Source: Brachypterus glaber
Lineage: Eukaryota; Arthropoda; Insecta; Coleoptera; Kateretidae
Assembly: GCA_958510825.1 (NCBI GenBank)
Contig: OY294048.1
Span: forward strand, 25,307,887 to 25,371,886
Reading direction: 5' to 3'
DNA length: 64,000 nt
Part shown: positions 21,682 through 34,111 of the stretch, piece after piece
How positions within the stretch are numbered: the first letter of the stretch is position 1
Layout of the letters: every line of letters starts with the position of its first letter
Translations under genes and position numbers: made by a program
Notes under the pieces: generated by a model
Databases searched by the model: none
Seen by the model: the letters and a program-made list of their open reading frames with translations, nothing else
What the model was told of the DNA's origin: nothing

Positions 21682-22911
21682 TGTAAGGACTTTTTTCGCC
21701 TGTAGGTTATTATTATTAATAATAATGACCAAGGCAGGTCTGTTCGATATTTTACTTAAAAGCTTTAAGTAAAATATCGGCGGTAGCTCAGTGTAAGTAA
21801 TACTAGTAGGTTTGCTAAAGGCGGGGTTCGGAAACGATAAAATAAAGGTGAGATAATCAAGTGTTGAGTAAAATATGTTCAATACGTACCTGTGTTGCTT
21901 ATTGTGAAATGATTGGAAATAATTAAAGATAAGATATTTTAAGATATTATTTGGGCGCCAACAGTTAATATTTATTTTGTCAACAAAGTAGATAAGTGTT
22001 GGATAAACCCTGGCTATTTTATGAGTAACATTTGTTGGCAAAACTTAGGTGATATTAATATGTTATTAACGGATTTTGTTGTTTAGTTTTATGATGAAGA
22101 AAGAAATAAAAGCAAAACAGAAATTTAAAAATCAAGTCACATTAAATACTGCTTAATAATTTTAATATGTAATTTAACGATAATTAATCAATTAGATCAG
22201 GCAAATTTTCATCACAGTAAGTAAAGAAGTACTTAACTTTAAAAGATTGTATAGATGCAACATAGCTGGTTGTTACACACGACTGTAGAATCGAACCTGG
22301 CAAAGTTCTAGCAACTCCTTTTCAGATTTTATCACCCAGAGACGATATGGATAAGTAGCATATATCATGTTTAATGAAATGTGATATCAGGTAATTAATT
22401 AATTAACCAATTAATTATTTAAATATTGGAATATTCTAATCTGCACGGCTTGTTGTGGTTTCAGGTACCCGCTTCGGCGTGAGGTTAAAAGTCCACATGG
22501 TAACAAGACGTTGAGAGATTGGAAAAACTCCAAGGAAAAGAAAAAAGCCCTGATATAAAACTATATTAGAATCTAGTTTATTATTTAGATAAGTGATTAC
22601 CAGGGAAATATAAAGGTTTAAATAACTCACCTTATAATTAGAGCTTCAAGGTACATCACTAACACGTGAAGATATTCAAAGATACGTATGACATGTTTAC
22701 GTCAGCGTAGTTGAATCGTTCACAAGGTGTCCGCAAGGCGGAAGAAGATATTGATATTTTCGATGCGCGCACTTGTGGTGGCGGACTAAAATTTGATAGC
22801 GGAAATTAAAATAAACTATTTTATTTTAAATAAAACATGATTATTAAGCAATATTAATTATTGATAAATAATTAATATAATTGTTAGCAATGGTCATTTA
22901 GACATGCTACA
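21682..22911 (-). repeat. Gypsy-2 3' LTR, uninterrupted
   Basis: 1,230 bp with TGTA...TACA ends. It matches the pieces of the 5' LTR at 46,592-47,230, 50,891-51,043, 51,939-52,424 and 55,054-55,070 and so serves as the empty-site reference for the insertions there. Compared with the 5' LTR it lacks about 130 bases (47,069-47,205). Open frames on its minus strand (21,667-22,041 and 22,436-22,630) recur only because the LTR recurs. Confidence 0.9.
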
Positions 22912-23561
22912 AATTCTCCCCTTAGTAGGTAAGAAAAAATTTTTAAACACGAAAAATTTTTTTCAAACTCGTAACTTCCACAAACTAAACAAAATTATAT
23001 AAGTTTAATTGAGAAACTAAAAGAAATCGAAATGGAAAATCATCTCATGAAAATTACCCTCGTATATGAGAATAATAACTAACCCTCGTATAAGAGAATT
23101 TTAAGAAAATTACTTAAGATAGTAAGATAATTACGGTAAGATAATAAGGGAAATATGTAGTGAAGTCTAGTCCATATCTAGGCCTCGAGCAGGATTTGAT
23201 TTGATAGACCTAACGCCTATAAAGGGACGAAATTGGGAGGGGTCATAATAAGGGTTAAAATTTTTTGTGAAAAAAAAATTTCATGTCAAAATCGGTAAGT
23301 TTCCATCACTGTTTAAACAACCTTTTAAATATAAAACTTAAAAGAAAAGATAAAGGTACTCTTTTCGAATAAGAAATTTAAGGGAGGGGGTATTTTTATA
23401 CTTCAGTATAAATTATACTAAAAGAAGATCAAGTTACAAGTGTCGCGACCAATTGTAACTGAAAAACAGGTGATATATTCATAACAACCTGAGGAGGGAT
23501 TTTAAGAAAACCGAAACATGTAACATGTCGGGGGGTTAAGTTTCGAGTGGGTACTCTAAAA
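22912..23561 (-). other. Gypsy-2 3' untranslated region with polypurine tract
   Basis: Directly upstream of the 3' LTR on the minus strand is AAGGGGAGAATT, a good polypurine tract for plus-strand priming. The rest, up to the repeat cluster at 23,564, is non-coding and AT-rich, and should be the tail of the element after pol. Confidence 0.75.
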
Positions 23562-23563
23562 TA

Positions 23564-26500
23564 CACTGCCCAGTAAAAGAGCTTTCCTATTTTACACCTC
23601 CGCGCGTAAAATGGATTTTTTTATTATCAGATTCACTTTCAGCAACCATAAAAACCTTAATATACCAATTTTCACGAAAACTACCCTCTGCCCCTTTGGG
23701 GGTGAAGTTAGAATTTTGTTATAATCAGATTCCCTTTCAACAACCTCAAAAACCCCAATATACCAATTTTCACGAAAACTACCCCTCACCCCTCAGGGGG
23801 TGGATTTAAAATATTTTTATTATCAGATTCACTTTCAGCAACCTCAAAAACCCCAATACTCCAGTTTTCACGAAAACTATTCCCCACCCCTCAGGGGTGA
23901 AATTAGGAAAAAAAAAATGTGATAATAAAAATCAATTTCACGCGCGGAGTTGAAAAGGGGAAAGCTCTTTTACTGAGCAGTGTTTTATTATCATATTTAG
24001 TTTCAGCAACCTTGAAAACCTCTATATACCAACTTTCACAAAATCACCCCCCACCCCCTGGGGGTAGGGGTAGAGTTAGATCATTTTTATTATCAGATTC
24101 ACTTCCAGCAACCTCAAAAACGTTAATATACCAATTTTCACAAAAATCACCCCCCACCCCTAAGGGGGTGGGTTTCAAAAAATATATTTCAAGATTCATT
24201 TTTATCAACCTCAAAAACCCCTATCTACAAATTTTCACGAAAATTTGGAAAACATTTCAAAATATTTACCCCCTCACCCCCTCGGGGGTGAAGTTAGAGA
24301 AATTTTATTATCAGATTCAATTTCAGCAACCTTAAAAACCTCTATATAGCAATTTTAAATTTTTTCTAAAAAAAATGTATTTTTCCCCCTTGCCAATGTT
24401 CACCAAAAACAATCCCGAGCGAGAACTTTTGGTAACATACCTGTATGCCCAAATTCAAGTCTCTAGCTTAAAGCGTTCTTAAAAAAAAAATTATCGGTCG
24501 ATCGGTCGATCGGTCTGTCCGGGAAATCTTGTAAGCACGATAACTTAAGAACGCTTTAAGCTAGAGACTTGAATTTTGGCATACAGGTATGTTACCAAAA
24601 GTTCTCGCTCGGGATTGTTTTTGGTGAACATTGGCGTGCGGCAAGGGGGGCAAATGGGGAAATAAACATTTTTTTTAGAAAAAATTTAAAATTGCTATAT
24701 AGAGGTTTTTAAGGTTGCTGAAATTGAATCTGATAATAAAATTTCTCTAACTCCACCCCCGAGGGGGTGAGGGGGTAAATATTTTGAAATGTTTTCCAAA
24801 TTTTCGTAAAAATTTGTAGATAGGGGTTTTGAGGTTGATAAAAATGAATCTTGAAATATATTTTTTGAAACCCACCCCCTTGGGGGTGGGAGGTGATTTT
24901 TGTGAAAATTGGTATATTGACCTTTTTGAGGTTGCTGGAAGTGAATCTGAAAATAAAAATTGTCTAACTCTACCCCTACCCCCAGGGGGTGGGGGGTGAT
25001 TTTGTGAAAGTTGGTATATAGGAGTTTTCAAGGTTGCTGAAACTATATATGATAATAAAACACTGCTCAGTAAAAGAGCTTTCCCATTTTTCACCTCCGC
25101 GCGTGAAATTGATTTTTATTATCACATTTTGCTTTCCCATTTTGAAAATTTTCAAATTTTCGGAAAGCCTTGTATTCGTGCAAAAATTTTCAAATTTTTT
25201 TTTTGCGAATTTTTGCGTTTTATGACGTTTTATGTCGATATAAATCAATTTCAAGCAAAAAAAAAATTATCGGTCTGTCCGGGAAATCTTGTAAGCACGA
25301 TAACTTAAGAATGCTTTAAGCTAGAGACTTGAATTTTGGCATACATGTATGTTACCAAAAGTTCTCGCTCGGGATTGTTTTTGGTGAACATTGGCGCGCG
25401 GCAAGGGGGACAAATGGGGAAAAATACATTTTTTTTAGAAAAAAATTAAAATTGCTATATAGAGGTTTTTAAGGTTGCTGAAATTGAATCTGATAATAAA
25501 ATTTCTCTAACTTCACCCCTGAGGGGGTCAGGGGGTAAATATTTTGAAATGTTTTCCAAATTTTCGTGAAAATTTGTAGATAGGGGTTTTTGAGGTTGAT
25601 AAAAGTGAATCTTGAAATATATTTTTTGAAACCCACCCCCTTAGGGATGGGGGGTGATTTTTGTGAAAATTGGTATATTGACGTTTTTGAGGTTGTTGGA
25701 AATGAATCTGACAATAAAAATGGTCTAACTCTACCCCTACCCCCAGGGGGTGGGGGCTGATTTTCTGAAAGTTGGTATATAGCTGTTTTCAAGGTTGCTG
25801 AAACTAAATATGTTAATAAAACACTGCTCAGTAAAAGAGCTTTCCCATTTTTCACCTACGCGCGTAAAATTGATTTTTATTATCACATTTTTTTTTCCTA
25901 ATTTCACCCGTGAGGGGTGGGGAGTAGTTTTTGTTAAAACTGGAGTATTGGGGTTTTCGAGGTTGCTGAAATGAATCTGATAATAAAAATATTCTAAATC
26001 CACCCCCTGAGGGGTGAGGGGTAGTTTTCGTGAAAATTGGTATATTGGGGTTTTTGAGGTTGTTGAAAGGGAATCTGATTACAACAAAATTCTAACTTCA
26101 TCCCCAAAGGGGCAGAGGGTAGTTTTCGTGAAAATTGGTATATTAAGGTTTTTATGGTTGCTGAAAGTGAATCTGATAATAAAAAAATCCATTTTACGCG
26201 CGGAGGTGTAAAATGGGAAAGCTCTTTTACTGGGCAGTGTATTTTTTCCTAATTTCACCCCTGAGGGGTGGGGAGTAGTTTTCGTGAAAACTGGAGTATT
26301 GGGGTTTTTGAGGTTGCTAAAAGTGAATCTGATAATAAAAATATTCTAAATCCACCCCCTGAGGGGTGAGGGGTAGTTTTCGTGAAAATTGGTATATTGG
26401 GGTTTTTGAGGTTGTTGAAAGGGAATCTGATTATAACAAAATTCTAACTTCACACCCAAAGGGGCAGAGGGTAGTTTTCGTGAAAATTGTTATATTAAGG

Positions 26501-26591
26501 TTTTTATGGTTGCTGAAAGTGAATCTGATAATAAAAAAATCCATTTTACGAGCGGAGGTGTAAAATGGGAAAGCTCTTTTACTGGGCAGTG
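23564..26591. repeat. Modular palindromic repeat, cluster III, inserted at TA in Gypsy-2
   Basis: Outer ends are CACTGCCCAG... (23,564) and ...CTGGGCAGTG (26,591), each flanked by TA. Inside, the terminal motif occurs six times in all (23,564+, 23,935-, 25,057+, 25,822+, 26,190-, 26,543-). Arms of about 920 bases, 23,564-24,483 and 24,545-25,1xx, are inverted copies around an ATCGGTCG centre at 24,494. Modules of 80-110 bases each contain a CCCC(N)2-4GGGG hairpin and the phrase ACCAATTTTCACGAAA. No transposase is present. The reading frames across it are repeat translations. Confidence 0.85.
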
Positions 26592-26593
26592 TA

Positions 26594-28036
26594 TTCAAGA
26601 TATGGTTTCATATCTCGTACGTGATAATTTCCAACCATGCCAGAATCTATATCCTGCAATTCATATACAGTTTTAGACACTTTTTTAGTTATTCTACAAA
26701 GAACATACTTAGGGCATAGCTTTGCAGAGACATCTTTTGCTGCATTCGACAAGATTCTATTCCGTGTCCATTAACATTAAATTCAACATCTCTTTTTCTA
26801 AGATTATATTGCTTAGCGTAACGTTCATAAGCTTGTGAAAGTTTTGTTTGTACAGATTTAAACAAATCTTCCAACTTTTTAAGATCTTCGGAATATTTTT
26901 GTCTAGATACGTCTGAGGGATTAAAATTTTGTCGAACGTTAAAAGTTTGATAGAAATCACCAGAAGTGGGAATTTTTCTGCCAAAAACTAACAGCGAGGG
27001 CGTAAAATTTATGATCTGATGTACACTATTATTTAAAGCAAAGGTTATTTTAGTGATTTCTTTATCTCAATTCTTATGATTTTTACCAACAAAACTTCTA
27101 ATACAGGTACCAATCGTTTTGTTAACTCTTTCTACCTGATTATTTTCTGGATAATATCTGGGTAGGAAAAATATACGAGAATTGTATCTTTTTGCAACAT
27201 TCTTGAATTCGTTTGAGGTGAAAACGGACCCATTGTCACAAATAATGGTGGATGCTGCACCGAAAATTAAATAGATATTGTTTTCAACAAATTTTACAAT
27301 GCTTGCAGAATTTGCCGAGCGCAGAGGTTTTGTAAATACAAACTTTGAAAAATAATCAGAGATTACAAGTAAGTACTTGCTGCCAGAGGTAGATCTTACA
27401 TAAGGTCCTGATAAATCTATTGAAAGACATTTAAATGGAAATTCTACCCTTTTTTGTTGGCCCATTTTTCCAAAGCGTACGTAATTTGGCATCTTTTGTA
27501 ACTGACACATTTTACACGATTTGACAAGAATTTGATTCTTCATCTTCTATTACTCTATTGTAGGTTTTAAAGAAACCAAAATGACCTGACAAAGCCGTAG
27601 AATGACAAAATTCCAGAGTTTTCTGTCTCTGTGATAAAGGTACAAACAGCTTCCATTCTGAAAGGTTTGAAGGTAAGATATGATTTTTAGAAATATGTTT
27701 ATAAATTAGGTTATTTTGAGTCATAAAGGAAGTATATTTCTTTGGTTCGTCCTTAATTTTTTGCCTGAGATTAATATACCAATTGTCTAAATCCACATCA
27801 TTAACTTCTAATGTGTTTATATTCTGATTATCGACTTTATTAATCTCAGAAATTGGACTTTTATTTGAAAAATTTTTAGATATTTTTATTTCTAAAAGTT
27901 TTTCTGTAAGGTATTGTTCTTCATCATCATAGAGTAACATCCTATTTTTATTATATGATGAGGTTAAAGATAAAAAACGTTTCTCAAAATCATCTTTTGC
28001 GATTTTATGTATGTCACATTCGTTTACAGTCATCAT
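26594..28036 (-). pseudogene. Gypsy-2 integrase, frame-broken
   Basis: From high to low coordinate: a linker with many Asn/Lys; the H-x-H half of the zinc finger (SGHFGFFKTYNRV) near 27,590; the C-x-x-C half (SCKMCQLQKM) at about 27,510 in another frame; the DDE core at 27,480-27,090 (SIDLSGPYV, ICDNGSVFTS, and Glu in NNQVERVNKT), all three acidic residues present; then the C-terminal part in two frames down to 26,594, ending in a VRDMKPYLE-type tail just where cluster III begins. At least three frame changes. It would have inserted the cDNA into the genome. Confidence 0.87.
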
Positions 28037-28287
28037 TTCATTTGTTATGAAAGGACTTTGTACATTAGGAAATTTTTTACTACTGAAGGTAAGTGTTTTA
28101 CTTTTCTTAGGGACGATATTTAAAATTTCAGCTTTTTTATCTAAAACTTTTAAGGTATTTATTTCTGTGTCAATTTTATTAGATTCAGTCTCATTTAAAG
28201 GTAGGGTAGGTTCATTTTGAGGCTCGTTTTGTGGTTTATTTCTAGATAATGCATCACAGAGGTAGTTAAGGCGGCCAGCACGGTGAA

Positions 28288-28700
28288 TTACTTCAAATTG
28301 TGCTGCCTAAGCTTTACGGCCCACCTACACTGTCTGCCTGCGGGATTTTTCATATTATTTAGATACAATAAGGCCTTGTGATCGGTGATAACGGTTAATT
28401 TGTGAGGACAGGCCTCAATGTAGCCCCTAAATTTATCAAAACCAAATATTATTGCAAAAAACTCTTTTTCCGACGTAGTGTAAATACGACGTTGTGAATC
28501 GGTCAGCGATTGACTTGCATAACAAATAACGCGGTCAAAATTGTCCTGTTTCTGTAAGAGGGGCGCTGAAACTGCAAAATCTGAGCTGTCACTTTGAATA
28601 ATGAACGGTAAATTAAAATCTGGTGTAGATAAAACGGGAGCTGTCACAATACGCTGCTTAAGTTTTTCGAAAGCTACTTTGCCTTCGGGAGTTATCGTTA
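28288..28700 (-). pseudogene. Gypsy-2 RNase H
   Basis: Minus-strand frame with PFIIQSDSSDFAVSAPLLQ (the first catalytic Asp region), the YTTSEKEFFAIIF helix and VITDHKALLYL, the usual gypsy RNase H motifs. Upstream, 28,650-28,700 continues the thumb region in frame until a stop near 28,716. Separated from integrase by a low-complexity linker whose frame is closed. Confidence 0.87.
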
Positions 28701-28808
28701 TTTTTTCGCCTTTTTAATGACCTTTTATTAAATTATTTAAGGGAGCCATTAAACCGGAAAAATCTTTTACAAAACGACGGTAATAGGAAGTTAAACCAAC
28801 AAAACGTT

Positions 28809-29507
28809 TTATTTCGGTAAAGGTACGAGGTAGAGGAAGTTTAACGTTGCAGTTATTTTACTACTATCGCAATGTAAACTTTCTGAATCCAAAATGAAAC
28901 CAAGGTAATGTAATTTATCTCTAAAAAATTGACACTTTTCTAGATTAACGGTCAAATTTGCATCTTTGAGTTTTTCTAAGACAATTTTTAACATTTTGAT
29001 ATGTTCATCAACATTTTCAGATACGATAATGATATCATCTAGATAAACAAAAATAAATGGCTCATATTTACTACTGAAAATTGAGTCCATAAGAGCTTGC
29101 ATAGCCTGGGCTGCGCAGTTAATCCCAAACGGTAAATCACGGAATCTAAAATGTCCTCTGCCTGGAATTGTAAAAGCAGTTTTGTCTTTTGACTCTTCGT
29201 CCAAATGTATTTGCCAAAAAGCGGACTTGAGGTCAATAGAACTCATAAACCTTGGTTTTTTATGCAAAGTTTTTAAAATTTTGTCTACATTTTGTAGAGG
29301 ATAGTTATTAGGAATGGTAATTTTATTTAAATGTCGGCCGTCAAATACAAAACGATAGCTAACATTTTTCTTTTTAATTAAAAATACGGGAGAGTTAAAG
29401 GGGGAAGTAGCTTGTTCTACTACGCCTAATTTTAACATTTGATCAAGTTCCTTTCCTAAATCTTCTAACATATACGGTGAAAATGGGTATTGTCTGATCT
29501 TAAATGG
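28809..29507 (-). pseudogene. Gypsy-2 reverse transcriptase
   Basis: Open on the minus strand from the BEL-2 insertion edge at 29,507, without a start of its own, to 28,809. Motifs: YRFVFDGRHLN, SSIDLKSAFWQI, PFGINCAAQAMQALMD, FVYLDDIIIV (YLDD near 29,035-29,046) and YLGFILD. The N-terminal residues are encoded at 35,610-35,642 and 43,152 upward, on the far side of two insertions. The methionine at 29,471 is internal. Confidence 0.92.
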
Positions 29508-29713
29508 TGTTTACGCCAATGGCTTTTTATATTTAAGAAGTCATAAACCCCAGACCTTGTTGCGTGCGCATCTTGCACCCCTCGAGCTGAGGGTAACAAA
29601 CCCGTATGGCCAGTCGCACGAAAAATATTGATCAAGCCGGTACGGCGCTCATTTTGTAGTTTCTACATATATAACAATAAATATATTACCAAACTAAAAA
29701 TCATCGCATTAAC
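29508..29713 (+). repeat. BEL-2 5' LTR with internal deletion
   Basis: Matches the 3' LTR but lacks about 60 bases after ACCAAACTAAAA. Four C/T-type differences are visible in the first 160 bases. The primer site should start just after 29,713 (GTTTTGGTTCTTCGG), though I cannot name the tRNA. Confidence 0.88.
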
Positions 29714-30165
29714 GTTTTGGTTCTTCGGCCGAATGTAAACGCTTAATTCGCGCATAAAAATAAAAACAACTGTGCTACAAAGTTATAATAAAAACTAGCA
29801 TCCAAACTTAAAAAACTGCGACTCAAATTCTAAACAACAGTGTTAACAAGATAAACATAAATTAAACAACAAATTTAAACAATATTCATTCTTAAACATT
29901 TCAATTTCTAAACCAAGTGTGTGCAAGCTTCGACACCCCGATGCAGTTCTAGGACGGAGCGAGGCCGGCCGCGACTAAGTAGAAATTTTTACCTGTTTGA
30001 CCTTCCACTCAACCCTTGTTACTCTGTTTGCAAAATCAAAAAAATTCTTGTCTTAGGTCAGTTTTACGATTCTAAAATTAGCGTTGTTAACAAAATTACT
30101 CGTTCATTTCATTTGTATTTTTATTATAAAGTTTTTAAAATTTTATTCAATTCAAAAATAAAATC

Positions 30166-31419
30166 ATGGCAGAACTTAAAGTTCCAGTTAAAAAACAGAC
30201 CATTATAAAAACCAAATTAACTATATTTAGTAACTATCTGGCCGATTTTCAAAAAATACGTGTTGATTTACTATAGGCCATCGATACAGCTACATTGGGC
30301 AACAATGAAACCCAACTAACCGAAAAAACTGAAGAACTAGACATTTAATTTCTAGAATTAGAACAGCGTTATGAGAGATTCCAAGAAATTCTCTCGCATT
30401 TTGATGAAATTCAAACTGAAATTGAAGTTTTACAGAGGACATTGATTTAGATAAACAAATTGAAGAACGCGAATCATTTGAAAAAACATTTTATGCAAAT
30501 TCAAGCATAGTTAAAAAGCTTTTAAATGAAAATGCCGCGAAATACGCTACTACCGCGTAATCACAAAAAAGCGGTTCAGTACAGGGTACATCAGTGTCGT
30601 CCCTCAATACTCCTCAATTACAAAATATTCGCCTTCCTCAAATATATTTGCAAAAATTCCAGGGTTGCTATAGCAACTGGTTAGAGTTTAAAGATGTATT
30701 CACATCTTTAATCCACATCAACGAAGCTATTTCTGAAATACAAAAATTTCACTATTTGCGCGTGTCACTGGAAGGAGGTGCTGCGCAGGTAATAAGTTCC
30801 CTAGAATTTTCTGCTGATAATTATAATTTAGCTTTTGACTTACTAAAACAGAGATACGATAATAAACGCATTTTGGTTCAAAACCACGTACGCTCTCTAT
30901 AATATGCCTCAAATCAATAAAGAATCGTCCTCAGCACTTCGAAACCTGATGGACACGATTACCAAGCATTTACGCGCGCTAGGCAATCTTGATCAAGAAA
31001 CTACTGGCTGGGACGTACTTATAATTCATTTAGATCCCACCACGGCACGCCTATGGAAAGAATCTAAAACAGACAATGAGTTGCCAAAATTAGATGATTT
31101 TAAAAACTTTCTGAAATCTAGGGCTGACTTGTTAGAAACCATTGGTTTCAAATTTACTTCAAATACATCTCAACCTAAACAAAATTCACAAAACTCAAAA
31201 TCTTTTGTTGAAACAAACGTTTTAAATTGCGTACTTTGTAATAATAACCACACAATATATATCTGTCCTAATTTTCAAAAATTAGATATATCACAGAGAA
31301 TTGAACAAGCCAAAAAATTGTATCTTTGCCTAAACTGCCTTAGAAAGGGACATTCTACCAGGAATTGTAGGTCCAGGGGATGCAAAACATGCAAATCAAG
31401 GTTTTACAGCTCCATTTAA
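30166..31419 (+). pseudogene. BEL-2 Gag
   Basis: The ATG at 30,166 begins MAELKVPVKK, then a coiled-coil-like acidic stretch with in-frame stops at 30,274, 30,346 and 30,448, a frameshift near 30,448 and a further stop at 30,558. 30,594-30,902 holds the Gag core (LPQIYLQKFQG, WLEFKDVF, LLKQRYDNKR). 30,904-31,419 holds the C-terminal core and two zinc knuckles (CVLCNNNHTIYIC and CLNCLRKGHSTRNC). Same family as BEL-1 Gag, but the two are not close copies. Confidence 0.88.
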
Positions 31420-32564
31420 GTTTACCAGCCGACTCCTCGCCTAGGGTCGAGTCACCTAATACGGTCAGTCAACCTAATACGGTCTCTGATTCCAATTCAG
31501 TCTTAATGACATCTGCTACTTCAAATGGTCACACCTTATTGTCTAAGGCAGTGATAGACGTTTATGATAAACAAGGAAATATACACACGGTACGTGCCCT
31601 TTTAGATAGCGGGTCCATGTCCAGTTTTATAAGCTACAAACTATTTAATCTTTTAAATTTAGAATCTATCCCAGTAGATCTAACTGTTTCAGGTCTAAAC
31701 AATTCGATTTCACGTGCTAATCAAATATGCAATATTACCATAAATTCAAAAACTTCTAATTATTCTACACCACTGAAGTGTTTCGTCATAGACGAAATTA
31801 CGAGCAACATACCTAATATAAAATTAAGTACTAGTCATTTAAATATTCCAAGTTCTAAAAAAGTAGCCGATCCACAACATAATATTCCGGGACGAATCGA
31901 CATCTTGATTGGTGGGGATAAGTTCTGGGAATTAATAGTAAATGGTCAATATCATTTGGGAAAAAAAAAACCTTTACTTAAAAACACTAAATTCGGTTGG
32001 GTACTTGTTGGTCAAATCGACGGATTTCCATCAAACACTGTTCAATGCCATTTTACTCAAACAATAGATATACAAAAACAATTATCACATTTTTGGGAAA
32101 TTGAAGAGTGCCCTAACAAAAAAATATTTTCTAAAGAAGAAATCGCTTGTGAAACACATTTTATTAATTCTGTAAAGCGCGATTTTGAAGGTCGATTTAT
32201 TGTCACAATGCCTCTCAAACGAGACATTACCGAACTTGGCGAATCCCACGAAACCGCTAAACGGAGATTTTTGTCTTTAGAACGTAAATTCAAAAATAAT
32301 GATACATTTAAATTACAATACACAAATTTTATTAATGAATACATAGCACTTGGACACATGTCCAAACTAGAAACCAATGATGCAGGTGTCGTCTCATTCT
32401 GTCTACCCCACCACGGGGTAATAAAGGAGAGCAGTGCTTTTACAAAGCTCCGCGTCATGTTTGACGGATCGGCAACCAGTAGCACTGGCGTTTCAGTTAA
32501 CGACCTGCAAATGGTGGGTCCCACTATATTTATTTTCAATCCTCACACGTTTTCGAAAACATAA
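31380..32564 (+). pseudogene. BEL-2 protease and start of RT
   Basis: The BEL-type protease has RALLDSGSMSSFIS with the catalytic Asp, then the second half with RIDILIGGDKFWEL and FGWVLVGQI. After the linker comes the N-terminal RT part (KLRVMFDGSATS, the VNDLQMVGPT box). The frame overlaps the end of Gag by 40 bases. It breaks near 32,540, where another frame takes over. Confidence 0.88.
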
Positions 32565-34093
32565 TTATGTAATAGGAGCGGACATCGAAAAGATGTACCG
32601 CCAGATCTTGATAGCTGAAGAGCAACGCCCGTTACAACAGATTCTCTGGCATGACGACCCGTCGAAACCGTTAGAAACTTATAGACTTAATACTGTCACA
32701 TGGGACGGCGTCTGCGTCTTATCTGTCTATAAGGTGTTTGTATCAATTGGTTCTAGATTGTACACAAAATTTTCCTATTTTAGCAAACATTATTAAAAAT
32801 GACTTCTATGGTAGATAACTTGCTAACGGGCGTAGAAACCGTAGCTCAAGGTATAGACGTATGCAAGCAAATATCTCGCGTATTATCACAAGCAAAGTTT
32901 CCATTGCGTCAATGGATTTCAAATGATCCGCGAATCATATCTGATGCATGTGATACACACAAACAAAAACACATTTCTCAAAATAATCAATCAATTGTAA
33001 ACCTTGGAATTAATGAAAATACCAAAACTTTAGGTCTTATTTGGAACAGTACCATTGACACATTCATGTTTACAATAAATAATCTCGATAATTCTAAGAT
33101 AAATAAACTCTCAGTTTTATCAAACTTGTCACAAATATTTGACCCGTTAGGATTTCTTAGCCCATGTGCAATAATAAGTAAAATCATCTTACAAGAAACT
33201 TGGCAAGCAAAATTATCATGGGACGAACCTTTACCCGAAAATATAAATAATAAGTGGCAATCTTACTACACCAATTTAATACATTTAAATAAATTACGCA
33301 TTCCTCGACAAATAGTTTGCAAAAATTTCACTTACATAGAATTACACGCTTTCGCAGATGCTTCAAAAGACGCATATGGCGTATATTTAAAATCACAAAA
33401 TGACCAAGGTGATCAGATTATCCAGTTAGTTTGCTCAAAAACTAGGGTTGCTCCTATAAAAACTTTAACAATACCGAGGGTCGAACTTTGTGGTGCTTTG
33501 CTATTGTCTCAATTAATAAATAAATTAAAACAATCACTGAATATTCCCATAAATCACTATTTTTATTGGACCGATTCGACAATCGTGCTTGGATGGATAA
33601 ACACTAGTTCGAATTTACTCCAAACTTTTGTGGAGAATCGGATAACGCAGATTCAAAATTTAACCGATCCTTCGTGTTGGCGTCATTTCCCGGGCAACTT
33701 TAACCCAGCGGATCTCTTGACAAGAGGTGTAACACAGTCAAGATATTTCAAACTGGCCAGCTTTTCCCATTGAAAACTCCAATTTACCAGAAACAAAAAA
33801 AAATTTTGCTTTTGACCTCAAGACTAACGTACGAACCTCTTAACTTTGAAAATTATTCAAATTTAAATAGACTAATAAGAACCGTTGCTTACTGTTTTAG
33901 ATTCAAAAATAACGCATCAAAATCAAAGGATATTACCTTTAATCGTGTTTTAAAACTTTTTGAGCTTAATTATGCTCTGAATACATTGTTAAAAATATCA
34001 CAAGCAGAATCATTCAAAATTGAAATTTCACAAAAGGGGTCAAAATATTTCAAACAAAAGTATTGCACAATTAAATCCTTATCTAGATTCTGA
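32434..34093 (+). pseudogene. BEL-2 RT palm and RNase H
   Basis: The first RT Asp lies in GADIEKMYRQI (32,577 onward). The segment that should carry the middle of the palm is shortened. The YVDD box is damaged near 32,802-32,815: an extra base shifts the frame inside the motif, and the second Asp codon now reads Asn (V-D-N). RNase H follows: LHAFADASKDAYGVYL, RVELCGALLLSQL and YWTDSTIVLGWI. 33,770-34,093 carries the linker in another frame, and a GGR motif typical of BEL integrase starts near 34,105. Confidence 0.85.
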
Positions 34094-34111
34094 ATCCATC
34101 ATACGTGTGGG

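Noticed and set aside
21667..22041. 124-codon minus-strand frame conserved at 46,550-46,951
   Set aside because: The conservation is explained by the two LTRs of Gypsy-2; the reading frame has no protein features.
22436..22630. 64-codon frame repeated at 52,017-52,211
   Set aside because: Again LTR sequence present twice, not a duplicated gene.
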